DNA from: Rhizobium leucaenae USDA 9039 | GTDB taxonomy: Bacteria; Pseudomonadota; Alphaproteobacteria; Rhizobiales; Rhizobiaceae | DNA length: 64,000 nucleotides | Direction of reading: 5' to 3' | Assembly (NCBI RefSeq): GCF_000426285.1 | Contig: NZ_AUFB01000016.1 | Coordinates: forward strand, 1-64,000 | Notes under the pieces: generated by a model | What the model saw: the letters and a program-made list of their open reading frames with translations, nothing else | The model's database searches: none | What the model was told of the DNA's origin: nothing | In this document: piece by piece, positions 1 through 8,335 of the stretch | Layout of the letters: each line of letters opens with the position of its first letter | How positions within the stretch are numbered: the stretch's first letter is position 1 | Position numbers and translations under genes: made by a program

Positions 1-45
1 GCAGAGAACTTTGCAAACCATCGACAACCCGTTCGGCACGAGGTT

Positions 46-89
46 GTCACCCATGTCTTAGGTACAATCTGTTACCTATGTCTCCGGTA
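46..89. repeat. Tandem 19-bp direct repeat, possible insertion-sequence end
   Basis: Two copies of a 19-bp unit, gtcacccatgtcttaggta at 46-64 and gttacctatgtctccggta at 71-89, match at 15 of 19 positions with a 25-bp period. They lie just downstream of the 3' end of the neighbouring tRNA-Arg gene. Tandem terminal repeats of this general look occur at ends of some bacterial insertion sequences, but no transposase is visible, so this is at most a remnant or the edge of an element lying outside the window. The mobile-element reading is inference. Confidence 0.35.
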
Positions 90-105
90 TGGACAAAAAA
101 GGAGA

Positions 106-182
<77 letters not shown>

Positions 183-275
183 TGAAACCAAGCCGCCGCG
201 AACCGTTCGCGGCTGACAACACATGCCTGAAACTTCCGTCAAACTCAATGGGCATCGAATTCGACGAGTGCCGGA

Positions 276-581
276 TCAATGGGTCCAGGGCTGGATGCGA
301 TTGAAACGGAAGTTATCCGTATAGGAAACAACCTGGCGGTTGGCGTCCTTCGGGGCGAGAACGCGATATTCGATGCCGTTGCGCTGGGCATAGGCTTCGG
401 CCTGTTCCTGCGTCTCAAACGTCAGCTTGAGCTGCTGGCGCGTATCCGCCGACGAGGTATAGCCCATGATCGGATCGATCTTCCGCGGGATCTCCTGGTC
501 GAATTCCAGGACCCACAACTGGGTCTTGGCCTTGCCGGATTGCATGGCGGTTTTAGCGGGACGGTAAATCTTGGCAGGCAT
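276..581 (-). CDS. NDUFS4-like complex I accessory subunit (ETC complex I subunit family)
   Basis: A 101-residue protein of the ETC complex I subunit conserved region family, related to the mitochondrial NDUFS4 (18 kDa) subunit that attaches peripherally to NADH:quinone oxidoreductase near the NADH-oxidising module. The family signature DPIMGYTSS lies at residues 36-44, followed by an FETQEQAEAYA segment and a C-terminal NFRFNR. I chose the ATG at 581 because the protein then begins MPAKIYRP, as family members do; a longer reading adds 27 unlikely residues. It stands alone between two tRNA genes and away from the nuo operon, which is usual for this gene in alphaproteobacteria. Confidence 0.85.
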   Translation of the reverse strand: MPAKIYRPAKTAMQSGKAKTQLWVLEFDQEIPRKIDPIMGYTSSADTRQQLKLTFETQEQAEAYAQRNGIEYRVLAPKDANRQVVSYTDNFRFNRIQPWTH

Positions 582-755
582 CGCTGCAGCGCCTCCGGAT
601 AAGCGGGATAGTCCCGCCTTGTGCTTCTCTCGTCTTCGCCCGGCCCGATGAAGGCAGAGCATTTGTGGGATTTTGCTTAGCCGCGAATCCCTTTGTTTTC
701 AAGCAAAAAGGCGGCCAGGCCGCATTCCAATCCATCGATATCAGGGGAATTTAAA

Positions 756-832
<77 letters not shown>

Positions 833-959
833 TACCTGCACGCATACCTCTCTAGGAGATCGCGTCGTTCCGCTTTGCAGAACGAGTGCGGAGATACACG
901 GTTCATCCCCGTGCTGCAACAGCTAAAATGGCGTTGAAGCGCCGATCCCCGGGGAAAAT

Positions 960-1469
960 CTATTTGCCGAGCTTGGCGGAAATCGTGGCGCTGGTCACCT
1001 TGTCGCCGACCGCAAGGCCGAGTTTTCTGGCGATGCCGCCGTTCAGCTCGATGACGTAGAGCACCGGTCCGCCGGAGTTGATGATCTCTTCCGAAAAGGG
1101 TACGGCGTTTTGCTGAATGTGCGTGATCACGCCGCTTTTGTCCAGGAAGAGCATATCGAGCGGCAACACTGTATTCTTCATCCACATCATGACGGGGCGC
1201 GGCGCACCGAAATCGAAAAGCATGCCGTGATCGGCCGGCATGCTCTTGCGATACATCAGGCCGAACTCAAGCTGCGGCTCGGTCAAGGCCAATTCCACGG
1301 TGAATTTGTGCGTCACGCCCTTTGCCGTTTTGATCGACAAAGGCTCCGAATCGAACGTTACCGATTTCTCGCTGGTCGCTTGCGCAGCAAAGGCGGGAGC
1401 GGATGCCCCGACAAGAAAAAGCGCCACGATGGCGCTCTTCAAAACAGCAGAAAACGTAGCTCTGGTCAT
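960..1469 (-). CDS. DUF192 family secreted protein
   Basis: A 169-residue protein of the DUF192 (COG1430) family, whose biochemical role is not established. A Sec signal peptide spans about residues 1-28 (hydrophobic AIVALFLVGA, then APAFA-A). The domain carries family motifs: E-F-G-LMYRKSMPADHGMLFDF and VMMWMKNTVLPLDMLFLD in the middle, and YVIELNGG toward the end. Its start codon lies one base after the stop of the upstream double cold-shock gene (TGATATG), so the two are almost certainly co-transcribed. The product is predicted to be periplasmic. Confidence 0.85.
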   Translation of the reverse strand: MTRATFSAVLKSAIVALFLVGASAPAFAAQATSEKSVTFDSEPLSIKTAKGVTHKFTVELALTEPQLEFGLMYRKSMPADHGMLFDFGAPRPVMMWMKNTVLPLDMLFLDKSGVITHIQQNAVPFSEEIINSGGPVLYVIELNGGIARKLGLAVGDKVTSATISAKLGK

Positions 1470-1470
1470 A

Positions 1471-2049
1471 TCAATGCGGCCGCGTCACCGGGCTCGGCGC
1501 ATCCGGATGGATTTCCGCCGCCATCAATCCCTTCTCGCCTGGCCCGAAACGGACGAGAACCACCTGCCCCGGCCGCAACTCCGCCAGACCGAAACGACGC
1601 AGCGTTTCCATATGCACAAAGATGTCTTCCGTGCCCTCGCCGCGCGTCAGGAACCCGAACCCCTTGGTGCGGTTGAACCATTTGACCAAGGCGCGCTCCA
1701 GGCCGCTCGTCGCCGTCACCTGCACATGGGTGCGCACCGGCGGCATCTGCGAGGGGTGCACGGCGGTCGACTGATCCATGGAGAGGATCTTGAAAGCCTG
1801 ATACCCACGCTCACGACGCTGGATCAGCGCAACGATGCGCGTTCCCTCAAGGATGGTCTGATAACCATCGCGGCGCAGGCAAGTTACATGCAACAGGACG
1901 TCCTGCATGCCATTGTCCGGAACGATGAAGCCAAAACCTTTGGCGACGTCGAACCATTTGACGACGCCGGAGATTTCGATGAGCTCGACGGCCTCGCCCG
2001 ACATCTCTCCGAAGTCGACGATTCCCTTCGATGAAATTCTATCACCCAT
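1471..2049 (-). CDS. Tandem cold-shock domain protein
   Basis: A 192-residue protein with two cold-shock domains, at about residues 26-92 and 120-183. Both keep the RNP1-like KGFGF motif, and an RNP2-like stretch follows in each (DVLLHV and DIFVHM). Such proteins bind single-stranded RNA or DNA and act as RNA chaperones or regulators. The ATG at 2049 is preferred over the ATG 27 bases upstream because GAGGG sits about 10 bases before it. It is first in a two-gene unit with the DUF192 protein. Double-CSD proteins of about 190 residues are common in Rhizobiales. Confidence 0.88.
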   Translation of the reverse strand: MGDRISSKGIVDFGEMSGEAVELIEISGVVKWFDVAKGFGFIVPDNGMQDVLLHVTCLRRDGYQTILEGTRIVALIQRRERGYQAFKILSMDQSTAVHPSQMPPVRTHVQVTATSGLERALVKWFNRTKGFGFLTRGEGTEDIFVHMETLRRFGLAELRPGQVVLVRFGPGEKGLMAAEIHPDAPSPVTRPH

Positions 2050-2245
2050 CTTAGCCAACCCTCGATTACGCGTCACACTGTTACAGTTAATTGATTCCTT
2101 GAAATCAAGATTAACATCTTGGTAACGGAAAAGCGCAAGTCCTAGTTTTCGTTTATTCCCATCCGTAGATTAGCGCGCCGAGTCTTGCCTGAAGCTGGTG
2201 TCTCGTTTCATGATCGCCTCAGCACAAACATAGAGAGGAAACAGA

Positions 2246-2686
2246 ATGCGTTATCTCCACACCATGGTCCGCGTTACCGATCTCGACGCCTCACTGCACT
2301 TTTATAGCACTCTCTTCGGCCTCACCGAAACCCGTCGCTACGAAAACGAGAAAGGCCGTTTCACACTCGTTTTCCTTGCTGCCGGCGAGGATGTAGAGGC
2401 CTCACGAAGCAGCGGCGCCCCCAGTCTGGAGCTTACCTACAACTGGGACCCTGAGGAGTATACCGGAGGACGCAACTTCGGTCACCTCGCCTATGAGGTC
2501 GATGACATCTACGCAATCTGCCAGAAACTTATGGACAATGGCATTACAATCAACCGGCCGCCGCGCGATGGTCACATGGCTTTCGTGCGTTCTCCGGACG
2601 GCATTTCCATCGAGATCCTGCAGAAGGGCGCGAACCTCGATCCGGCCGAGCCCTGGGCTTCGATGCCCAACACCGGCGCCTGGTAA
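2246..2686 (+). CDS. gloA: Lactoylglutathione lyase (glyoxalase I)
   Basis: A 146-residue glyoxalase I, which isomerises the methylglyoxal-glutathione hemithioacetal to S-lactoylglutathione in the cytosol. The VOC-fold metal ligands are all visible: His5, Glu62, His80 (in FGHLAYEV) and Glu123 (in SIEIL), spaced as in the Ni/Co-dependent bacterial enzymes. The length is typical. GAGAGGAAA precedes the ATG. It is a single gene; no partner glyoxalase II is present nearby. Confidence 0.95.
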   Translation: MRYLHTMVRVTDLDASLHFYSTLFGLTETRRYENEKGRFTLVFLAAGEDVEASRSSGAPSLELTYNWDPEEYTGGRNFGHLAYEVDDIYAICQKLMDNGITINRPPRDGHMAFVRSPDGISIEILQKGANLDPAEPWASMPNTGAW

Positions 2687-2893
2687 AGCGCTAGCTTTCG
2701 CGAGGCTTACGGCGCGCGCGGAGCCATCGGTTTCGCGCTTGCCGGTCATACCCGCTCTCCGGCATGCTTGGGGCGACTCGAAGCATCATGCATCGGATTT
2801 CTTGCGGTCATCGTTCCCAGTTAATGCCGCACGGATATCATCGTCCCTCGCAAGAGGCCGTTCCGGTGCCAACTTTTCAGCGGGGAACGTCCT

Positions 2894-3703
2894 TTGTGCG
2901 ATCGGCAGATTCTATCCGGCAATAAAAAGCTCGCAAGCATTATTGCCGTCGCCATGTCATTTGTAATGCTCACCGGCTGCGCGACCACAGGCGGCAAGCC
3001 GAAACAGGCGGCCGAAGCCGAGCCGCAGACCAGCGCTGCCGAACAGCTTGCCGATGCTCTCAACACCAAAGCCGAAGCGAAACGGCAAAAGGGCGATGTC
3101 GGCTATCGCGATCCGCTTGTACACAGCGTGCATGGCACACGTCAGCAGATGGTCGCGGAAGAGACAAGCAGTCAATCCTTCTTCCCGCCGGCCCCGGCCG
3201 GAGCAACACCTATGGCCACCGACGCGCCGGCTGGCATTGCCGGCCTCGTGACGCAGCCGACGGGCGTCAACGCCAACAGAAGCAGCATCTATTCGACGCC
3301 CGCGCCGATTGCCGTCAATCCGGATGGAACGCTGGCCAATACCCAAGCGGGTGCCGGGCAACCGCAGGGGCCTTCTCCGATCATGCGCAGCGTCTACAGC
3401 ATGCCGCCCAGTGCAACGCAGAATGCCACGCCACAACAGGGCAATGGTGGCATGCCTGTCGACCAGACGTCACAGGCGGTGATTCCTCCCCCGGTCATTC
3501 GCAACGCCGCTTATACGACGGGAAGCCCAATGAAGCCGACGGCGGATGCCACGCCCTCGAAAATCCTGCCCGCCCGCGGCTCTACTGCCCGCAGGATAGA
3601 CAGCAAGGAAGCGCTGATGCTGGCGCATATCGTAGCCTCGAAAGGCCAAGGCCAGGATGGCAAGCCGCTGATAACACAGCCGCAGAGCGGCGCGGGGCTC
3701 TAA
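2894..3703 (+). CDS. Putative lipoprotein, proline/alanine/threonine-rich
   Basis: A 269-residue protein with a lipoprotein signal: a basic N-terminus (KK), the hydrophobic run LASIIAVAMSFVML and the lipobox LTGC with Cys29. The mature part is low in predicted structure and rich in Pro, Ala, Thr and Gln, with repeated short stretches such as RSSIYSTP and RSVYSMP. A TTG start at 2894 is used because GGGGA lies 7 bases upstream and no ATG precedes the lipobox. It is probably anchored in the outer or inner membrane facing the periplasm. I do not recognise a functional domain. Confidence 0.7.
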   Translation: MCDRQILSGNKKLASIIAVAMSFVMLTGCATTGGKPKQAAEAEPQTSAAEQLADALNTKAEAKRQKGDVGYRDPLVHSVHGTRQQMVAEETSSQSFFPPAPAGATPMATDAPAGIAGLVTQPTGVNANRSSIYSTPAPIAVNPDGTLANTQAGAGQPQGPSPIMRSVYSMPPSATQNATPQQGNGGMPVDQTSQAVIPPPVIRNAAYTTGSPMKPTADATPSKILPARGSTARRIDSKEALMLAHIVASKGQGQDGKPLITQPQSGAGL

Positions 3704-3813
3704 GCCCGCCTCATCTGCAAATCTCCGCAACATGCTGTTAAGGCATGCTTATTCAAACTTCGCCGAAGCGTTACGCTTCTGTCATTTTTTCCGAGAAAAA
3801 CCGAAATAGGCGC

Positions 3814-3842
3814 TTGCGGGAATGAGATCGCCCCGCTATAAG
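3814..3842 (+). promoter_or_regulatory. Sigma-70-type promoter of first tRNA-Glu
   Basis: TTGCGG (3814-3819), a 17-bp spacer and TATAAG (3837-3842), 18 bases before the tRNA 5' end. The third tRNA-Glu copy has the same boxes with the same spacer length, which supports the assignment. Confidence 0.75.
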
Positions 3843-3860
3843 CGCGCCACACAACAGCAC

Positions 3861-3935
3861 GCGCCCTTCGTCTATCGGTTAGGACGACAGATTTTCATTC
3901 TGTAAAGAGGGGTTCGACTCCCCTAGGGCGTGCCA
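3861..3935 (+). tRNA. tRNA-Glu (anticodon TTC), copy 1
   Basis: A 75-nt cloverleaf. The 7-bp acceptor stem is GCGCCCT/AGGGCGT, the anticodon stem is ACAGA/TCTGT with loop TTTTCAT (anticodon TTC), the T-arm is GGGGTTCGACTCCCC, and CCA is encoded. It is the first of three tandem glutamate tRNA genes. Confidence 0.97.
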
Positions 3936-3972
3936 CTGTTCTTCCTCCCTACGACAATGATCCACCTTCCGC

Positions 3973-4001
3973 TTGTCGCGGCTTTGCGCTATTCCTATAT
4001 G
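3973..4001 (+). promoter_or_regulatory. Probable promoter of second tRNA-Glu
   Basis: TTGTCG (3973-3978), a 17-bp spacer and TATATG (3996-4001), 17 bases before the tRNA 5' end. It is weaker than the boxes of copies 1 and 3 but has the same geometry. Confidence 0.6.
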
Positions 4002-4017
4002 GTCGCAAGCGCAGCCT

Positions 4018-4092
4018 GCGCCCTTCGTCTATCGGTTAGGACGACAGATTCTCATTCTGTAAAGAGGGGTTCGACTCCCCTAGGGCGTACCA
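4018..4092 (+). tRNA. tRNA-Glu (anticodon CTC), copy 2
   Basis: A 75-nt cloverleaf nearly identical to copy 1, but the anticodon loop is TTCTCAT (anticodon CTC, reading GAG) and the discriminator base is A instead of G. CCA is encoded. The differences from its neighbours are confined to the wobble base and the discriminator. Confidence 0.97.
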
Positions 4093-4169
4093 ATCGGACC
4101 CACCCCGAGCTTTTCCACAATTGCCTCGAAAAATCTGGCCCGACCCATAGATTTTTCTCGATTTTCCGC

Positions 4170-4198
4170 TTGCGGGAACAAAAGGTGCTGACTATAAG
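4170..4198 (+). promoter_or_regulatory. Sigma-70-type promoter of third tRNA-Glu
   Basis: TTGCGG (4170-4175), a 17-bp spacer and TATAAG (4193-4198). These are the same hexamers and spacer length as for copy 1, which suggests the transcription unit was duplicated with its promoter. Confidence 0.75.
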
Positions 4199-4211
4199 GG
4201 CGCCACAGCAC

Positions 4212-4286
4212 GCGCCCTTCGTCTATCGGTTAGGACGACAGATTTTCATTCTGTAAAGAGGGGTTCGACTCCCCTAGGGCGTGCCA
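4212..4286 (+). tRNA. tRNA-Glu (anticodon TTC), copy 3
   Basis: The 75-nt sequence is identical to copy 1, including the discriminator base and the first bases after CCA (ctgtt). It marks the boundary with an AT-richer region carrying an orphan gene. Confidence 0.97.
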
Positions 4287-4320
4287 CTGTTGTTTGTTTT
4301 TCCCCAACGCATTCAAAGCA

Positions 4321-4824
4321 TTACAAACGCGAGTGCCAACGCCCCGATGGAGGAAGATCGAGCGGCGTGTTCTTAAACCGAAACATATGCTTTTTGTCCT
4401 TTTGGCAGCGTTTGTAGTCACCTTCGCCGGATATAAAGCTAATCTGTTTATCGCTGTTCAAGCACACAGGACAGATGAAGTGCATCGGTTGCCCCTCAGC
4501 CATCTCTTCCTTCAGTTTATAAACTAAATCATTTTGACCCGTCTGAAACAGCTCGTATCTGGCCTTATCCTTCTCAAACTCGTTCTGGCTTTTGAGTTGT
4601 TGGCTAAGTTCTTTCAAACCAGTGCTCAGATTGACATTCATCATGTTGGCGGCAGTCAGCTCTACCGCAAGGGTATTGAGCAGGGTTGCAGCCTTGTCGT
4701 TATCGAGCTTCTTTTCCGAAGACATCAAATTTTTGATAGCCTCAACTGTGGATACGGCCTTGCCGGTCGCACCCAACGCTGTGCTCGCGAGTCCAAGTAT
4801 GCCTTCAACCTGAGTGAGGTCCAT
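4321..4824 (-). CDS. Orphan protein with C-terminal zinc-ribbon-like motif
   Basis: A 167-residue protein I do not recognise. Residues 1-60 are helical and Ala/Leu-rich, about 66-110 form a charged, probably coiled-coil stretch, and residues 118-146 carry Cys118-x2-Cys121, Cys140 and His146, which look like a small zinc-binding site. No signal peptide or membrane segment is seen. GGAGA lies about 10 bases before the ATG. The gene is visibly more AT-rich than its surroundings and sits 34 bp from a tRNA-Glu gene, a common site for acquired DNA, but no integrase or duplicated attachment site is seen. Confidence 0.65.
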   Translation of the reverse strand: MDLTQVEGILGLASTALGATGKAVSTVEAIKNLMSSEKKLDNDKAATLLNTLAVELTAANMMNVNLSTGLKELSQQLKSQNEFEKDKARYELFQTGQNDLVYKLKEEMAEGQPMHFICPVCLNSDKQISFISGEGDYKRCQKDKKHMFRFKNTPLDLPPSGRWHSRL

Positions 4825-5093
4825 TGATCAAAATCTCCACGACGATAAAGCGATCAATAGAATATCGTCACTCTACGCTTACGTGCAAGCAGGGCCAGGG
4901 GGTGCATTCGAACGCGTCGCATACCATTTGGGACAAAAAACAGAGAATAGAGAACAGAGAACACCAAATGAGCATCGTCACGTTGAAGACGTAAGGTCGC
5001 ATTTCAACGTCGCCATCGAAGCCGCGGCGTACTGCTGTTCCTTTTCCCTAAAGCAGTGATTTTGCTCTGAAACGAGAGACCTGTGCTTGTCTG
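4825..5093. other. Intergenic, no gene seen
   Basis: These 269 bp separate the orphan zinc-ribbon gene from the end of recJ. A short degenerate tandem (agagaat-agagaac-agagaac) lies around 4941-4961. No terminator, tRNA or credible ORF was found. Confidence 0.5.
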
Positions 5094-6899
5094 CTAGACG
5101 GCCTTTGCGGCATCCATGACACGCAATTGCACGCGCCTTGCGCCCTGCCAATGATCCGCGCCGAGCGTGCCGGCGATGTGGATCTGTGATCCGCGGGAGG
5201 AGAGCAGGAGTTCGCCGAGAGGCGTTTCAACGGCGCGGAAGGCGATGCCGTCGAGGCGGCCGCCGTCCTGAGCCTCCAGGGTGACCTTGATGTGAGATTG
5301 GCCGACGAGACGCGAATCGCGCAGACGGTGGCTCGGAAGGGCGAAGATCGGCTGCGGATGGCCGGAGCCGTAAGGGCCGGCGGTTTCGAGCTGGTCGACC
5401 AACTCCACGGTCGCGCCGCCGGCACCGAGCGCGCCGTCGATTTTCAGCGTTTCGTTGGCGACGAGGCCGGCGACTTGCCTCTCCGCCTTCTCCGTGAAGA
5501 AGGCGCGGAGTTTGCCGAGATTGGCGCGCTCCACCGTCAGACCCGCCGCCATGGCATGGCCGCCGCCCTTGACGAGCAAGCCGGCATCGACGGCGGCGCG
5601 CACCATGCGGCCCATGTCGAAACCGTTGATCGAGCGCCCCGAGCCGGTGCCCCGGCCCATCGAATCGAAGGCAATGGCAAAGGCCGGACGACGGAACTTG
5701 TCCTTCAGCCGTGAGGCAATCAGGCCGACGATGCCCGGATGCCAGTTTTCCCGCGCTGTGACGATGACGGAGGCTCCGTCGCCATTGCCGTACTCGGCCA
5801 GAGCTTCAGCTTCCGCCTCCTGCAGCATCGCGGCTTCCATCGCCTGGCGCTCGCGATTGAGATCGTCCAGCTTGTCGGCGATGGTCTCGGCCGCCGAGGC
5901 AACATCGAGCGTCAGCAGTCGGGCGCCCAGCGCCGCATCACCGATACGCCCGCCGGCGTTGATGCGCGGGCCGATCATGAAACCAAAATGATAAGGGCTC
6001 ACAGGGCCGCCGAGTCCGGCCTTGCGAAATAACGCGGCAAGGCCGGGATTGCCCTGATGACGCGCGGCAATGAGGCCCTTGACGACGTAGGCGCGGTTCA
6101 AGCCTTTTAGCGGCACGACATCGCAGACCGTTGCCAGCGCGACGATATCGAGCCAGGCAAGCAAGTCGATGGAACGGACCCGGGCATCCCCTGCCTCACG
6201 CAATTGCCGCAGGGCCGCGACCAGAACCATAAAGACGACGCCTGCGGCGCAGAGATGTCCCTGCCCCGATAGATCGTCCTCGCGATTCGGATTGACCAGC
6301 GCGTGGCAGTGCGGCAGCTCATGCGCAACCTGGTGATGATCGATGACGACGACGTCGATATTGCGGGCCTTCGCCGCCTCCAACGATTCGAAGCTGGTGG
6401 AACCGCAATCGACGGTGACGATCAGGGTGGCGCCATTATCGATGAGCTGGTTGATGGCAGCGGGATTCGGGCCATAACCTTCGAAGATGCGGTCCGGAAT
6501 GTAGATGCTGGCCGTCACGCCGAAATGGCTGAGGAAGCGGTAGGCCAGCGCCGAGGACGCTGCGCCGTCGACGTCGTAGTCACCAAAGATCGCGACCGTC
6601 TCGCCCGTCTTGACGGCGCGCAGCAGACGTTGCGCCGCCTTCTCACAGTCAGTCAGCAGATGAGGGTCGGGCATCAGACCGCGGATGGTGGGATCCAGGA
6701 AGGCCATGGCCTCTTCGACGCCGACGCCGCGGCCGGCGAGAACGCGGGCGATCAGATCCGGTAGCCCATGCGTTTGCGCGATGGCCAGCGCCCGATTCTG
6801 GCCGGCCTGGTCGAGCCGGGAAACCCAGCGATTGCCGGAGACAGAGCGTTCGACGCCCAGAAATGCCCGCTGCACAGGATCTGCCGGCTGTTCCACCAT
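5094..6899 (-). CDS. recJ: Single-stranded-DNA-specific exonuclease RecJ
   Basis: A 601-residue RecJ, the 5'-to-3' single-strand DNA exonuclease used in RecF-pathway recombination, mismatch repair and base-excision repair. The DHH phosphoesterase motifs are present: DYDVDG at 107-112, DCG at 164-166 and DHH at 187-189. The C-terminal half has the DHHA1 signature GGGHAMAAG and an OB-like end. The length is normal (about 570-610). The start at 6899 has GGGAG only two bases before the ATG, so initiation slightly further in cannot be excluded. It follows hom by 58 bp on the same strand. Confidence 0.96.
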   Translation of the reverse strand: MVEQPADPVQRAFLGVERSVSGNRWVSRLDQAGQNRALAIAQTHGLPDLIARVLAGRGVGVEEAMAFLDPTIRGLMPDPHLLTDCEKAAQRLLRAVKTGETVAIFGDYDVDGAASSALAYRFLSHFGVTASIYIPDRIFEGYGPNPAAINQLIDNGATLIVTVDCGSTSFESLEAAKARNIDVVVIDHHQVAHELPHCHALVNPNREDDLSGQGHLCAAGVVFMVLVAALRQLREAGDARVRSIDLLAWLDIVALATVCDVVPLKGLNRAYVVKGLIAARHQGNPGLAALFRKAGLGGPVSPYHFGFMIGPRINAGGRIGDAALGARLLTLDVASAAETIADKLDDLNRERQAMEAAMLQEAEAEALAEYGNGDGASVIVTARENWHPGIVGLIASRLKDKFRRPAFAIAFDSMGRGTGSGRSINGFDMGRMVRAAVDAGLLVKGGGHAMAAGLTVERANLGKLRAFFTEKAERQVAGLVANETLKIDGALGAGGATVELVDQLETAGPYGSGHPQPIFALPSHRLRDSRLVGQSHIKVTLEAQDGGRLDGIAFRAVETPLGELLLSSRGSQIHIAGTLGADHWQGARRVQLRVMDAAKAV

Positions 6900-6957
6900 G
6901 TCTCCCTGAATTGGACGGCTCGTTCCGCTTTATCGGAACGGGCCTTGGTCGCCAGAA

Positions 6958-8277
6958 TTATTCCTTGGGCCGCTCGATGCGGATCACCTGCGGCTCGCCG
7001 ACAAGATAGCCCTCGGTCTTGATCGCGGCGACAGCCTTGCGCACCGAATCCTCCGTCGTCGCATGGGTGACGAGGATAATCGTCTGATGATGGGCCGGGG
7101 CCAAATGCTGCGTCGCGCGCTGCACGATCGACTCCAGCGAAATGTGGTTTTCCGCCATGCGGGTCGCGACGCTGGCGAAAACGCCGGTGCGGTCGAGAAC
7201 GGTCAGGCGGATGAAATAGCCGCCTTCGTGGCTCTGCATCTGCGCCTTGCGATAGGGCTCCAACGCCTTGGCGGGATGACCGAGCACCGGCACACGCTGC
7301 GCGCCCGGCTGGCTCTTGGCGATGTCGGCGATGTCGCCAAGTACGGAGGAAGCCGTCGCGTTGCCGCCGGCGCCGGGGCCGACCATCAGCAGTTCGCCGA
7401 GTATGTCCGATTCGACCGCGACGGCATTGGTGACGCCGTCGACCTGAGCGATGACCGATTCGAGCGGCACCATGGTCGGGTGAACCCGCTGTTCGATGCC
7501 GGTTTCGGTGCGCTGGGCAACGCCGAGCAGCTTGATACGATAACCGAGGTCGGCCGCTGCGCGGATATCCTCGATGGAAATATTCGTGATTCCCTCGAGA
7601 TAGATATCGTCGGCTGCGATGCGGTTACCAAAGGCCAGCGTCGTCAAAATGGCGAGCTTATGGGCCGTATCGTTGCCCTCGATGTCGAAGGCCGGATCGG
7701 CTTCGGCATAGCCGAGACGCTGGGCTTCCTTCAGGCAATCGGCAAAGGATAGGCCCTCTTTCTCCATCCGGGTCAGGATGTAGTTGCAGGTGCCGTTCAT
7801 GATGCCGTAGACGCGCGAGATCGTGTTGCCGGTCAGGGATTCACGCAGCGCCTTGATGATGGGAATGCCGCCGGCGACCGCCGCTTCGAAGTTGAGCAGT
7901 GCGCCCTTCTCTTCGGCAATCTCGGCAAGTTCGACGCCGTGATAGGCAAGCAGCGCCTTGTTGGCGGTGACGACATGCAGGCCACGGGCAAGGGCTGCGC
8001 GCACTGCCGCATTAGCCGCCCCTTCGGCACCGCCGATCAGCTCGACGAAGACGTCGATGTCGGCCTTCTGCGCCAGGTCGACCGGGCCGCCGAACCATTC
8101 GATGCCCGTGAGGTCGATGCCACGATCCTTAGCGCGATCGCGCGCGGTGACAGCGACGATCTTGACGGGGCGGCCGCAAGTGACGGCAAGCTCGTTGGCG
8201 CGGCTCTGGATGATACGGACAAGCGAGGCACCAACGGTGCCCAAGCCCGCAATGCCGATTTTGAGGGCATCTGCCAT
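6958..8277 (-). CDS. hom: Homoserine dehydrogenase
   Basis: A 439-residue enzyme that reduces aspartate-semialdehyde to homoserine, the branch point to threonine and methionine. The N-terminal Rossmann motif GLGTVG is at about 11-16, the catalytic domain contains GGIPIIKALRESL and NYILTRM, and a C-terminal ACT domain (from about residue 355, beginning YFIRLTVLDRTGVFA) is the usual site of threonine feedback inhibition. The length fits monofunctional Hom with an ACT domain. It lies between the aminotransferase gene and recJ on the same strand. Confidence 0.97.
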   Translation of the reverse strand: MADALKIGIAGLGTVGASLVRIIQSRANELAVTCGRPVKIVAVTARDRAKDRGIDLTGIEWFGGPVDLAQKADIDVFVELIGGAEGAANAAVRAALARGLHVVTANKALLAYHGVELAEIAEEKGALLNFEAAVAGGIPIIKALRESLTGNTISRVYGIMNGTCNYILTRMEKEGLSFADCLKEAQRLGYAEADPAFDIEGNDTAHKLAILTTLAFGNRIAADDIYLEGITNISIEDIRAAADLGYRIKLLGVAQRTETGIEQRVHPTMVPLESVIAQVDGVTNAVAVESDILGELLMVGPGAGGNATASSVLGDIADIAKSQPGAQRVPVLGHPAKALEPYRKAQMQSHEGGYFIRLTVLDRTGVFASVATRMAENHISLESIVQRATQHLAPAHHQTIILVTHATTEDSVRKAVAAIKTEGYLVGEPQVIRIERPKE

Positions 8278-8335
8278 GGAAAATTCCTGATCAGTATTGG
8301 GAACGGCAGCCGCGGAAAACGGCTGCCGCGCGACA

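Noticed and set aside
3736..3790. Terminator after the lipoprotein gene
   Set aside because: Short stems (GAAGCG/CGCTTC) exist, but the T-run is several bases away, so I did not list it.
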